Shown here piece by piece: positions 12,040 to 23,319 of a stretch of 64,000 bases of DNA. The translations under genes were made by a program, and so were the position numbers. The notes beneath the pieces were generated by a model that searched no databases, was not told where the DNA came from, and saw nothing but the letters and a program-made list of their open reading frames with translations. The DNA comes from Porodaedalea pini (lineage: Eukaryota > Basidiomycota > Agaricomycetes > Hymenochaetales > Hymenochaetaceae), in NCBI GenBank assembly GCA_002794775.1, contig NBAY01000014.1, forward strand, positions 124,001-188,000. Direction: 5' to 3'. Each line of letters opens with the position of its first letter. Positions within the stretch are counted from its first letter, which is position 1.

Positions 12040-12877
12040 TGTAGGGGTGCAGACTCTTCTAATCCGAAGGGTGATTTGGGCTATGGCTCGTGATCGACCC
12101 AAGGGGGACTGCAGTGACTCAGTATACCGAGAGGGACAACCTAAGTAGAGCGAGGTTCAAGATATGAAGACTCGGTGATATGGATACCTGCGGGATTCCG
12201 GTTGGACCAAGACTCGGGCGGGTAGAATCGGCACTTATGGCAGTGGCCGAGGGTGTTTGGTGATTGGGTGGCGGAGTTCTGAGAGTCAATGACAGAGTCG
12301 ATGTATACTGTTTTTAGAATGAGAGTCGGGCAAGTAGTGCGTAGTAATGCATGTAGTAGATTGTGGTCTGGAGGTGGAGAAGGAACTGTCTGTCTCTGTA
12401 CTGTTTCCTATCTCCCTCTCTCTGTCTCTCCCTGTCTGTACAAACTACTGCAAATTTATACTAAACTGAAGCAGAGAAAGCGGTGCAAGACTCGGCTGAG
12501 TCTGTGTGAATGGATGTGAAAGTGAGTCAGTGATCGGTCTGCGCACATCACACAGCTGATCATTGTGGAGTGATGTTGGAGTCCCCAACCTGCTCTTTTC
12601 ATCTCCCACCACTGCACACCCATATCCCACATCCTTGTCCTACTCACCTAATTCCTTCCACCTGTCCCCACGAGAGTCGGTCGTCCATGTGCTGATCGAG
12701 TTCGTGTGACATCCCTCCGTCCAATTGTGTCCATACCAAGAATTATAATGAAGAGTCAGCTGCCAATTATGAATGAATAAATGGTAAAGTTTGGTGGCCG
12801 GTAAAGGGATTCAAAGGAGTAGTGTAAGTGAGGGGAGAAAGACTCAGCTGGCGCGTAGGCGATGGTTAATCGCTACA
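12040..12877 (-). repeat. R1 5' LTR (838 bp)
   Basis: It begins TGTAGCG and ends CCCCTACA on the minus strand. It is the inverted counterpart of the R2 3' LTR at 17876-18686 and is similar along its whole length. A TATA-like TTTATACTAAAC segment lies near 12455-12466, which reads GTTTAGTATAAA on the minus strand; the R2 LTR has the same box. Flanking CCAGG at 12878-12882 begins R2 gene A sequence. Confidence 0.85.
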
Positions 12878-14330
12878 CCAGGCTTCGTAGGAGGGATGTT
12901 GGCGGCCACCAGCTCAGGACGTGCACGCAAACCACCAACCTACACTGGGAACAGTCAACCATGAAGATCAGGATCGGTACAGAAAGGAATACTCACCTTT
13001 GTCACCTCACATGGTACCTTTGTGGATGAGGTGCTTCTGCTGACTGTCAAAGGATTGGCTTTTACACTCCCAGCTGGCACAGCCAGGAAAGGAGAGGCGG
13101 AAGTCCTGTAAGGGGGCACAGCAGGCCCACCAGGACCTCAACAAGACACGGCACTCGCATCTGAGCCAGCCCGAGGCAATGACGCGGGAGAGTTGACTTC
13201 CCCGCTTTCTGTGCCTGAATGCACAAGGACAGGACGAGGGTGAGGCTGACTTGTACATGACCCACAATGAGGTGAAGGTGGGACTGACTGAGTGGGAACA
13301 GGAGGGCTCAGTTTCTACGACAAATCAGCAGGTATACAAAAAAAAAAAAAAATTATACTCACAGCAGATGAAGCTGGCAGAGGAGGACCAACCATACGAT
13401 AGAGCCGACCCTGGAGCTCCTTGTTGGTTGCAGCAAGATACAGTGCATGTAGCGACTTGTGCATGCCTCTCAGTTTTGCTGTGTGCTCCTCCTGTTCCCA
13501 GGCCTGTTTCACCTCCAGGAGTGCCCTATGCTCGACCCAAAATTGCACCTCTTGTGCAGCCTGCTTGGCATGCTCAGCGTCCTCACGTGCCCAACACTCT
13601 ACCCTCTCCTTGTCCTCAGCAGCAGCACATGCACACTTGGCAGCAACAAGCTCATGTTTACGCTTACGCTTGGCCACCTTCTCCTCCTCCTCAGCAATAA
13701 GGGACTGGAGACACTTTGGCAGCGTCTCCTCAGTCGCGTTCTCCACTGCTTCCTCAAACTCAGTCTGGAACACATCCAGAAGGATGTCCATCACAGTAAA
13801 AGAGGGGTGGGTAGCTTTCACGCACTCGGAGATGCCATCCCACATGGTAGAAAGGGAGCACTAGAAAAAGTGTATCAGAAACAAAAACAAGAAAACAAAA
13901 ACAAGTGGCGCATCCGGGTAGCCTGCACATACGCCATTGCCAACTCGTGACCCTCCTCACCTGACTTCTTGAGATCATCCAATGCTGAGTTGAAGTCTTC
14001 CATACGTGACAAGAATGGATCACACTGGATGAGGCTTGGCAGAACAGACTCAGCAGGGGGGACACCAACTTCCCTGGCAGTTTCCCCCTCCTCACCCACT
14101 TCTGCACCCAATGAGGACAACAGCAGCTGCAATGGATGCAGGAGATCCACGCCGACAAGCACACCTCCCACGTCTCAGTTGCCATCATCAGGCTCCTGCA
14201 AAAGGGCTGGGGTCACTGGTGCATGATTGTTGGCCCCCAGCTTCCACTGTGGTGGTGTTGAAAATTGATCCCCATCTTTGGGAGACATGGAGGGCCACAG
14301 GATGGGCTTGGGAGTTGTAGTAGTGTCCAT
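12878..14330 (-). pseudogene. cargo gene A, R2 copy, 3' part removed by R1 insertion
   Basis: The start is ATG at 14330 (MDTTTTPKP). Exon 1 ends near 13940; after an intron ending TTTTTCTAG, exon 2 starts TGC TCC CTT and reads MWDGISECVKATHPSF, then a long Glu/Ala/Lys-rich helical region (VENATEETLPKCLQSLIAEE; EHAKQAAQEVQFWVEHRALL) that is absent from the R1 copy. A further intron has a GTGAGT donor near 13360 and an A/T homopolymer, and another has a GTGAGTATTCC donor near 12990. The zinc-cluster exon would lie past 12878 and is gone. A TGA at 14175-14177 aligns with CGA at 2977-2979 in the R1 copy. The clean donors and acceptors show this was a spliced gene read antisense to the retroelement RNA. 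Confidence 0.6.
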
Positions 14331-15090
14331 CAAAAGGGTAAGGCAAGATGGAGGAGGTGGTAGTAAAAAGTAGAGGGTGACACATTTCGAAAATTACGAT
14401 GATCTCTGTCAACAACAATCACGCCCCACACTACCAGACCGGAACAAGCGCCGTGATCACACTCAAGAAGCACAACGTGGAACCCGGTCATTTCAAGATC
14501 ACCGAAGTGCCCAAAATGGTTCTTGATGATCACACACCTCAAAAGCCAATCACATGTGGATCCAGACCACACCAAATACAGCATGAACCCACTGATCATT
14601 CACAACGAACCTAGGTACACACCGAACACCAGCATCTAACTACGAGCCTGCTTCCACCAAAAAGGAACCACAAGGCACAGAACACACAGACACTCAATGG
14701 AAAGCAAACACCAAATAAAATAACTATGCCAAGCCAAGACCACCAAACAAAAATCACAACTGGCAATACAGAGACACGGACCAGAACAAAACACACAAAA
14801 CATTGGACCAAAAAGACACGCAATTCCGCTGATTGACCAACCGCCGACCACGAGAAAATGACACTATCGCTGTCACAAATCACCCATTAAAGGACCCAAT
14901 TAAAGCATGTGAACAAATCACCCAAAACACGCAATGAATGTGAACTCCGCTGACTGATGGCATGACCAATACAGAGAGGTCCTCCTGATACAGACATACA
15001 AACAACTCTGGCGACACAACTGCCCTTAAAAAGACACGCCATTACTGAAAGCAACAAAAGAAAAAGAAACAACATCTGACCCTGCCCACA
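14331..15090. promoter_or_regulatory. divergent A/B intergenic region, R2 copy
   Basis: This is the counterpart of 2057-2823 and is similar along its length. It probably contains the promoters of both cargo genes. No coding region is supported here. Confidence 0.45.
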
Positions 15091-16964
15091 ATGGAAAGTA
15101 CCAACATTACTCCTCCCCATGTGATCATCCTCAAGGGCATGGCGTGCTGTATGCCCAACCCGACCCCTGGCGACCTTGCACTGGCCAACCCTCACCCAAC
15201 GGGTGTCTCGCAGATAGTCATATACAACCCGATGTGGAGATCCTGATGCCGCTGGCCTCAGAATCGGCTCTATTAGGTTCGACTCGACTCAGGGCAGTCT
15301 TACAAGTATCCCCAATGCATTTCGGGACACTTTCAGTGTTTGGCAGGATTAACTCGACGCATACAGCTTGGTTCTGCACTGGTGAGCCACCAAAGTCTGT
15401 TTTCGGTCAGGTCTGGTATTGTTCCGAGCCTCCCAAAGCTTAATTACTCATGTGCCTGAGTTCCGGCTCCGAGTTCCGGCTATTTGGTGTTGTTTGGCTA
15501 GAGCCTCCGGTCTGTCTTTGTGTCCTTTGTACGCCGCTCAGAGGCTCAACCCTCTGTCAGTTATTTAAACACTCATGTAAATGTCTCAAAAATACAAGTT
15601 TGTTTCCCCTGAGTCAGTCCCAGTCTTTAGTTCTTGTCTCCGTCGCCGTTCAGTATTGTTCTGTCCGTTCTGTCCGTTCCGTCTCGAGTCCCGTTTTCGG
15701 CCAAATCTTGCTTTCGCTATATCGCCCTCAATTCTTAACCGTTTCTCGAGCTCTCTTCAGATTCTTAATCTCGTCGAAAATCGCTTTCGAACACTGTCTT
15801 TTCTTGCACGATTCCGAGCCCGCGTCGTAGAGCTACAAAAATAGCTTTTGGTTCCGGGAGTTCCGTGTGTTCCGCCAGCCGCAACCAGTGCAACTGCCAT
15901 ATCTCCGTCAATTCTGCACCGCATCTCGAGGTAGTTTCAGATTCAGAATCGTCTCGACGAATCGTTTCGATTACTGTCTTCACTGGCAAGTTTCCGAGCC
16001 CGGGTTGTCAAGATCATAGTCGCTCTTTGTTCTCCGACCACATTTAGGCACATTTTGCCAGTCGTCCTTTGTACTCGCGTCCTTGAGTCGACATCTAGCC
16101 CTGAGTATTCCCCTACACTTCCCAACACTTCCTGACACTATCCCCTCCATCAGACACATTAGAGTGAACCCCCAGTGGCTGAACTCAACCAGGTCTGAGT
16201 CTGCCAGTAGACCGTACCGTCACCTTTCACCGACAACAACCTCATTTGCCAAGTTTTCAGTGGAATCACTGTTCACATTTGACAAGCTCACGCCCACAGA
16301 CATGACTCTGATATACATGGCTTACATGTTCTGCACACCCGAAATACAAGAGCGACTCTTGCAGTCACCCACACTTGCTGGAGGCTCATGGTCTCAATTC
16401 TGCACCGCAGTCACCATAGCCAGTCCCAATTGCGAGGGGCTCACGCAACTTGCATATGAAGAAGTATACCACACGGTGTTCAGACAGATCACAAGCAGGA
16501 AGGTGACCTCCTACGAATCAGCCCTGACCCTCTCTCAGTTCAACGCCACAGCAACAGTGTCCTACATCCAACTGGTGTACCTCAGCCAACTGTATGAAGC
16601 CTGGGAATTGCTGATTTCTGCAGAAGCCAAGCAGGCCGACTTCGCAGCAATGCTAGAAGACACCAAGCAGGAGTGTACAGCATGCAAAGCACAACAGTCG
16701 GCCCTTCAGGAAACAGTGATCTCGATGGCTCACCTTGCTGAAACTGCTTGGGAACAAGCCATCAAAGCCCACAAGCTACTCTCACAACTAGTTGGTCAAC
16801 TAAATGAGCTCCATGTTGTACTGATAAACCTGGGCGAGCACATGAACTTGATTGCATCGTGGAATGACTTCAATGCGACGTTCACAGTCAAGTATGGAAG
16901 GATCACACAGGAAAGATCAGCTATGATGGACAGGCAGGCCAAAGCCAAACACCCAGCAAAATAG
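15091..16964 (+). pseudogene. cargo gene B, R2 copy, split by solo LTR S1
   Basis: The start is ATG at 15091 (MESTNITPPH). The frame is broken by S1 (15233-16229) after SQIVIYNP and resumes at TSFAKF, continuing open to 16964. Compared with the R1 copy the two proteins align end to end, with conserved GGSWSQFCT and the C-terminal coiled-coil-like region (WEQAIKAHKLLSQLVGQLNE). That the frame survived outside the insertion in both copies suggests it was under constraint until recently. No known domain is recognised. Confidence 0.6.
15233..16229 (+). mobile_element. solo LTR S1 (997 bp) with CCGA target duplication
   Basis: It begins TGTGGAGATCC and ends CACCTTTCA. CCGA is present at 15229-15232 and again at 16230-16233, while the uninterrupted gene B has a single equivalent site. 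It has the same length as S2. A TATA-like TTATTTAAAC lies near 15561. A 65-codon open frame starts with ATG 12 bp into the LTR (MPLASESALLG). A CCGTTC-rich motif cluster lies near 15657-15683. The parent element is not in the window. Confidence 0.9.
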
Positions 16965-17218
16965 AGTACCCCTCCATTTCCTTTAATAACAAAGAACCCC
17001 ATTTTCATTTGACAACAGACACTGACCCTCTCTATTTTTACTTTCTCTCCACCCAAAAAAATTTTTTTTCTCTTACACCGAACATCACACTGATAAATAA
17101 CCCCGAGTCTCTATAAAATACCCCCTCCCTTTCATTCATTCAGAATCATCCACCCTACAATATCCCCCTTTTTGAATAATTCAATTTTGTTCTACTTCAC
17201 TTCTACCCTCCACCAACC

Positions 17219-17770
17219 ATGCACTCAGACCAAACCAGCACCGAGTCTTTCTTTGACAACCGAATCCTGTGCCCGGACGACATACGTGGGGTTCACAACT
17301 GGTCGATATCATTCACACTCACCGTTGCATGCCATCACTCATGTCAGGCCACTCTTGAGGACGTCCTACACCACTCCAGATCTCACCAGCGCTTCTGGTG
17401 CTCGATTGCTGAGCCTGGCATGAAGGTGCATGAGTTCTTCCTGCACCTGTACATGGTGATCAACATCCAGTTCCGACCCCGACTGACCCTGATCAATAAC
17501 CACACCAAGTATGTTGTCAACCAAGGCCTGGAACTCCTGGTCAATCAGCATCTACATTTGGCAGTGACACATGACCTGATCTGGATTGCGATTATCCTGT
17601 GGCACCCAGACCTACAGATGAGCATACACCACCCAGCCCTATCAGTCCAACTTGAGAACCTCTGTGACATGGTCATGCAGCAGATAGCGCACATCACAAA
17701 ACTCCAGGGTGCAATTTCAGCATTGATTGGTGAACCTTCAACTTCTCCTTCTTCTTCTTCACATGATTAA
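17219..17770 (+). CDS. cargo gene C, unknown 183-residue protein
   Basis: An open, intronless frame starts MHSDQTSTESFF at the first ATG after gene B and ends SPSSSSHD. It lies 255 bp downstream of B on the same strand and about 105 bp before the 3' LTR. No domain is recognised. It is rich in His, Leu and Ile in a probably helical C-terminal half (LENLCDMVMQQIAHITKLQGA) and has a Ser-rich tail. The sequence between B and C is conserved in R1 up to the window edge, so R1 probably has a copy just outside. The intact frame inside a decayed element is notable. Function unknown. Confidence 0.5.
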   Translation: MHSDQTSTESFFDNRILCPDDIRGVHNWSISFTLTVACHHSCQATLEDVLHHSRSHQRFWCSIAEPGMKVHEFFLHLYMVINIQFRPRLTLINNHTKYVVNQGLELLVNQHLHLAVTHDLIWIAIILWHPDLQMSIHHPALSVQLENLCDMVMQQIAHITKLQGAISALIGEPSTSPSSSSHD

Positions 17771-17875
17771 AAACCACAGAATGCACCGAACCTCGCCCAT
17801 TACATTTTCTTTAATTTCCAATTCAACCACTTCTCATGTACACTGCAAACATTTTTTTTCTGGCCCCCCGGGAGA

Positions 17876-18686
17876 TGTAGCAATTAACCATCGCCTACAC
17901 ACCAGCTGAGTCCTACTCCCTTCATTTACACTACTCCTTTGACTCCCTTTACTGGCCACCAAACATTACCATCTATTCATTCATAATCAGCGGCTGACTC
18001 TTTATTATAATTCTTGGTATGGACACAATCGGACAGATGGATGTCATACGAACTCGATCCACACATGGACGACCAACTCTCGTGGGCACAGGTGGAAGGA
18101 ATTAGGTGAGTAGGACAAGGATGTGGGATATGGTTGTGCAGTGGTGGGAAACAAGAGAGCAGGTTGGGCACTATAACATCACTCTGTGACAATCAGCTGC
18201 ATGATGTGCGCAGGCCAATTGCCGACTCACATTCACATCTGCTCACACAGACTTGGCTGAGTCTTGCACCACTTCCTCTGCTTTAGTTTAGTATAAAGTC
18301 ACAGTAGTTTGTAGAGAGAAAGAGGACAGAGATAGACAGTACCCCTCTACCTCCATACAGCAGCAATCTACTACATGCAGTTCTATGCACTTCTCACCCG
18401 ACTCTCACTCTAAATCTGTACACACCAACTCTGTCACTGACTCTCAGAACTCCATCACCCAATCACCAAAAGCCTTTGGCCACTGTCATAAGTGCCGACT
18501 CTACCCAGCTGAGTCATGGTCCCATCGGAATCCAGCTCGTATCCATATCGCTGAGTCTCCATATCTCAAACCTCACTCTACTTAGGTTGTCCCTCTCAGT
18601 ATACCGAGTCACTGCAGCCCCCCTTGGGTCAAACATGAGCACTAGCCTGGATCACCCTTCGGATTAGAAGAGTCTGCACCTCTACA
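17876..18686 (+). repeat. R2 3' LTR (811 bp)
   Basis: It begins TGTAGCAATT and ends CACCTCTACA. It is the plus-strand counterpart of the R1 5' LTR. The immediate 5' flank contains CCCCCCGGGAGA, a possible short polypurine tract. A TATA-like GTTTAGTATAAAG lies near 18285. The 3' flank is TTGTC; its partner would be at the missing 5' end of R2. Confidence 0.85.
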
Positions 18687-21298
18687 TTGTCTCGCCATTC
18701 ACGCACGAGATGTAGCATCCTGCAGTTGGTGCTCTGCTACATCGGGGTGGTGTAGGGGAAGGTGACAGGGCTCGCAGAGAAGGAGAAGATCAGCATGGGA
18801 GTGAGGGGCGAGCCGGAGTTGGATAAGAGGGAAGGTGAGGCATCTCTCTCATCAAAGGCAAATACCTCTTCAGACATGTCCAACCCCTGCAGTCTTCTGA
18901 CAGAGCTGACATCAATGGACCCCTCCAACACATCATGCATGCCAACAGTCTACCAGATGGACACTTCGCTTCCATTAACTCAGCAGATGCAGACTCAAGG
19001 GCAGTCTAATGACAAGTGTCATAAGATCCTTGGAAAACCATTCACACCACTATCACCTCTGTCATCGCCGCTTCTTCGCCTGTGGTGCACTTTCATCGCC
19101 GCACTCATTGTGGTATTAAGATTCTTACAGGATTGATGCTATTCAAATTGAGCATGGGCAAAGCTCTCCGGTCCCATCACGCGTGGTTGAATGCTACTAA
19201 TGCACATTGGGTGATGCCCTAGGGTGGTGTCTCTGGGTCAGCAAGAGCACTACACCGCTGCAGGAGGAGAAGTCATGCAACATGCAATGCATGAAAAGCA
19301 AGGGTATGAATGCATTTGGATCATCTCTGGTTTCTGCAGTGCACAAACATGGGGCACTTCCCAAGTCCACCCTTGCCAGATGCAGGCGCAAGTCTGAAGT
19401 CTGGCTGTGTGCAGACAAAGGCAGGGATGGCAAATGGAGTACCTCAGACATGCTGCAATGCTGCCAGGTGATGTGGCCGTGTGGAGCATGCTGCCCCACT
19501 ATTGATTCCCAGGATCGTTGCTGTTCTTGTTTGTTGGTCCACCTCTTGCAGTCATTGCGGCACTCAGTGCACAGAAAACATTCCTTTCTTCCACGCTTGC
19601 ATCACAGACACCATTGTTGTCTGACCGATGCCTGTTCCACTCAAAAAACTGACATTCTGCCTGTCATACTCACTGCTCTCACTTGGTGAATCAACAATCG
19701 CATTTGGTTCACTGCCAACAATCTGCAGCACATGACACAATGCACTTCCCGAGTCCACCCTTGTCTGATGCAAACAGTCTGGAATTTGGCTGTATGCAGA
19801 CAAAGGCAGGGTTTGCAAACAGAGCTCAGGTGTGCTGCTACGCTGCCAGATGGCACAGCCATGCAGAGTGTGCTGCCCTCTCACAATCATTGTAGCTCAC
19901 CAGCATGCAGCACTCAGTGCACAATGAACATTGCTTTTTCCGCTTTCCATCAGACACCATTGTCGTCTGACCTGATGCCTGTCCCACTTGAAGAGCTGAC
20001 ACTGTGCTTTTTGTACTTGCCACTCTCACTTGGTGAACCAATGCTTGAGATACTGTGTGTGGTGTCATGTAGCTATTATTATAGCTATAACTTCAATAAC
20101 AGTACTAATGGTGTGTGGAGTCCCACATGGAGTACAGATTTGAACTATTTGTCCAACTTGGGCTTGAGTGTCGGGTCAGAGGCCGATGCGACTTAATACT
20201 GACTGTCATTCATGATATATACAGGTTGAATGTGACAACATCAAGGGGATGATTCTACTCTCAGAGCTTTCTTGCAGGTGAACTTGTTCAATTCAAAGGC
20301 TGATCTGTGTTGGAAGGAAAGAGATCATTGTCATCCTGCATGTGGACAAGGGGAAGGGTCTGTCTCTTGTTGTATCTGTTGTATCAGTCTCAGTCATTCA
20401 TTTGTTATCCTTGAAGGATACTTTGATCTGAGTAAGTGTTGTGTATCACTGGAGGACATTACAAAATGTGAAGAGAAGATGGTTGCATCTATATTATGAC
20501 ATGTTGCATCCAAACTTTTGTCAGAGGAGATCTCTGAGGGCCAGTCCAGCACCACACCTGCAAAACTGGAGGCAACAGGTGAGGACAAGAAGGAAATGGT
20601 GATGGTGGCTGCTAGGCAAGACATATGGCCATCTGTATGATGCATTTAAGCTCATACTGATGGAGCTGGAGAAGGTCTTCACAATGCTGTTGAACTTGCT
20701 GTTACTGGCAACATTCACACAGCTGATGGTGATGATCATGTGGTGGCCAACCACTGTAGCCAATCAAGCTGCATGCAGACATTGAGTTAATGTGCTATAT
20801 GGACATGGGCATTGATATTATCAGACAGGTGAGGTGGTGAGCACTGAGGTAGTACCTATCAAGGCAAAGCTCATTTCACTGCCTCTCTGTGTGCTGGGTA
20901 CAAATGCTACTGACAATGTGCGCTGTGTTTGTTGTAATTGTCTCACTCCATACTTATTTTGAGTTTGTGGTATGCAGCAATTGAGTGTCTTGAGCATGCA
21001 ATTGAGAAGATACAGAGCACTATTGAGGAGCAGGGTGGTAATCTCTTCAAAATGAAGTTTTATGCTTGCTTGTCCTTAATCTTGTGGAAGCTCTGGTGTT
21101 GGGTCAATGATTGTAGTGTATTGATTTGTCTTCAGAGCAAAGCTGCCAAGATGCAGAGTCTAGAACAAAATGCTTGAGAACTTATCTATAGAATTATTAA
21201 GGCTTCCATTCTAGACTTATTTAATTTTCATGACATAATGATTTTTTGCATTTTAAAAAATAATTCTAAGGCAGGAATCAAAAAAGACCTTATATAGC
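18687..21298. other. no recognisable gene; contains a diverged tandem duplication
   Basis: Open frames here (for example 18762-19136, 124 codons) show no family I know. Segments of about 300-340 bp at 19350-19690 and 19737-20045 are diverged direct repeats; both contain CACTTCCC(A/G)AGTCCACCCTTG, a CAGACAAAGGCAGGG core and a CAGACACCATTGT(T/C)GTCTGAC core. The TG/CA-rich base composition suggests an old CpG-depleted repeat. Confidence 0.4.
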
Positions 21299-22781
21299 TA
21301 GGTACTCTCAGACATTTGGGTGTACCTAACTGGACACCTCCAGATAATTGGATGCACCTAACTGGGCACCCCCAGATAATTGGGTGCACCCAGTTGGGCA
21401 CCCTCAGATAGTTGGGCACCCCCAGATAGTTGGGTGCACCCAGTTGGGCACCTCCAGATAATTAGGTGTGCCCAACTGGGCACCCCCAGATAGTTGGGTG
21501 CGCCCAACTGGGCACCCCCAGATAATTGGGCATGCCTAACTGGGCACCCCCAGATAATTGGGCATGCCTAACTGGGCACCCCCAGATAATTGGGCACTCC
21601 CAACTGGGCACCCCCAGATAATTGGGCACTCCCAAATAATTGGGTATACTGAGTATACTCAACTAGGTACCTGTAAAAGATTTAGATACAGTCAACTAGT
21701 CATATCTAATCTTTTAAGCTTAGTAGTCCAGGCCTAATATTTGAGCACAGCTCAAGTCTGACTGCTTTCAAGTCTCTCTTTCATTTTAACTTCAAATCTC
21801 TTCCCTTTCTTGTTCTCTTCATCCTAGGATTTTACACTGTATTGATACTTTGTGTATCTCAGAGTGTTAGATGCTTAGTATCTCAAAGTTAAGTTATGAT
21901 GTTCAGAAGGTCAGCAACATGTTAGAAATGATAAGAATGCTCTAGTGGGCTTACACTCTTTCTACATTTCTATCTCAGTTTCCCTCTTAGTTTATACTCT
22001 CTATTCTACTTGGGCATTCAAACTGATCCTAATGTATCAGACCTTTGCACCTGTTCAGTTTTCAATTGTTCAGTTTTCAATTGCTCTACTTAAGTGTCCA
22101 GTGCAGCTATGTCACTCTAGTTAGAACTTCTCATAGAGCCTATGACATATAATATCTCTAATATAGTTAGAATGCTGGAGCTTGATTCCCAATGTTTAAT
22201 GTTAGAATATCATTAATGATTTCTTAAGTAGTCATTACACTTTTAGCTGACTCATATTTATTTTCATTTCTCTCATACTGCTGTACAATTTCCCTATTTC
22301 TCCATTTGTCTTACAGTATATAGAACTGTTCAATACTATCTTTATTATTTTTATTATCTTAGTCTTTCTAATAGCAACAAATATCTTTTTTGTCCTGTGT
22401 GTCTAGCATGCTCAGCATTCTTTCCTGTCTGATGCAGACTAATCTTGACCAAAATTCAATTCATGCCAATGGTCAATAGCAAGATCACTAAATTGTAGGA
22501 TCAAAAACAATAAAATACAATATTTATAAAGCCCCTAGATTTTATGGCAAAAACAAATTGGGTGTGCCCAAAAGTCCCCCAGACAGTCAGTGACAGTGAC
22601 ATATCTGGGCACTCCCAGGGCACTCCCACTGGGTGTGCCCAAAAACTGGGCAGGCCTGGTTGGGAGTGCCCAAATGATCTGGGTGCACCCAACTTTCCCA
22701 CAGTAAAAAAAAATTGGGCACACCCAACCCACACCCACTGGGAGTGCCCAGCGGATTGGGCACACCCAGGCTCAATACCTA
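21299..22781. mobile_element. possible non-autonomous DNA element with subterminal repeat arrays
   Basis: The left end reads TAGGTACTCTC and the right end, reverse complemented, TAGGTATTGAG. Between them, 21310-21665 is an array of about 32 bp units built on CTGGGCACCCCCAGATAATTG, and 22555-22770 holds related GGGTGTGCCC / GGGCACACCC copies. About 900 bp of AT-rich, non-coding sequence separates the two arrays. Subterminal repeats plus weak terminal inverted repeats fit a hAT-like non-autonomous element. No target duplication is evident, so the borders are tentative. Confidence 0.4.
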
Positions 22782-23319
22782 AATGGTCAATTAGTTGTGT
22801 GTACGAATAGACCTACTTGGTCTGCTCAGAGGGGTAGCCTGAAGTGGCTCAAAATATGAGATTCATGTGATGATCTGCATATTGCCGCTTTGAGCCATCA
22901 AATGTTTCGGAGCTGGCCGGAGCATGTGATGATTGAAGAAGGAAAAAGGAAGCATCAAACAACTGAAAGTCCGAATTTAGTCAGCATGTGGCTGTGTCCA
23001 AAGTAGGGGTTGCGTTTAATAATAAGGATGCGTTTAATAATAAGGATAATGTACGAGTGTGTGTGTTGCGTATGCTGGAAATACAACTATATCTAAATTT
23101 GTTCTTAGCATCTTTACTAGTACTGCATATCTAGTTCCACTAATCACGTAGATATTAATATTATGACAGTATAAAAATGCGTAGAGCGCGGCTTGAAATA
23201 CCGGCAAAGTGCGAGATACTGGAGGTGTGCCACCGTTGGTTCACTGCATCTCTCAACCTCTACAGCGACTCCCATTTCCGTTCACCATACATTTATTCAC
23301 AAATTGATTAGTGCTCCTC
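22782..23319 (+). promoter_or_regulatory. upstream region of the J-like membrane protein gene
   Basis: No gene is seen. A TATA-like box, CAGTATAAAAATG, lies at about 23168-23180, some 140 bp before the first in-frame ATG, and is a plausible core promoter. Confidence 0.45.

Larger units (their letters stand above)
1..12877 (-). mobile_element. R1: giant Ty3/gypsy retrotransposon with cargo genes (left end outside window)
   Basis: Read on the minus strand the order is: 5' LTR (12040-12877), primer-binding site, gag-protease, RT-RNaseH-integrase ending at 4966, then a cargo module made of gene A (plus strand, antisense to pol, 2824-4746) and gene B (minus, 241-2056). By comparison with R2, gene C and the 3' LTR should follow beyond position 1. 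That the cargo belongs to the element is inferred from two facts: R3 shows the same pol-then-antisense-Zn2Cys6 order, and in R2 genes A, B and C are followed directly by an LTR of the same family. R1 sits inside gene A of R2; its right flank is CCAGG (12878-12882), the presumed target duplication. All reading frames carry nonsense or frameshift lesions, so this copy is dead. Confidence 0.7.
12878..18686 (+). mobile_element. R2: right half of a sister R-type element, disrupted by R1
   Basis: Plus-oriented remainder: truncated antisense gene A, sense genes B and C, then 3' LTR. It starts abruptly at the R1 LTR, in the middle of gene A, so its gag-pol and 5' LTR should lie beyond R1's left end, outside the window. 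Solo LTR S1 is nested in its gene B. Identity with R1's cargo is high but clearly below 100 percent, so these are separate insertions and not one recent inversion. Confidence 0.7.

Noticed and set aside
15450..15830. 126-codon frame inside LTR S
   Set aside because: It runs across the TATA box and the R region in a Ser/Leu/Arg-rich translation; it is probably chance, unlike the frames confined to U3 in W and Z.
1..18686. A single giant DNA transposon with long terminal inverted repeats (12040-12877 and 17876-18686)
   Set aside because: The repeats have TG...CA LTR ends, R1 has a primer site and gag-pol next to its LTR, and the breakpoint lies inside gene A. Nested retroelements fit better.
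21310..21665. CRISPR-like array
   Set aside because: Units are contiguous or overlap with variable short linkers, are imperfect, and the genome is eukaryotic; it is a minisatellite or subterminal array.
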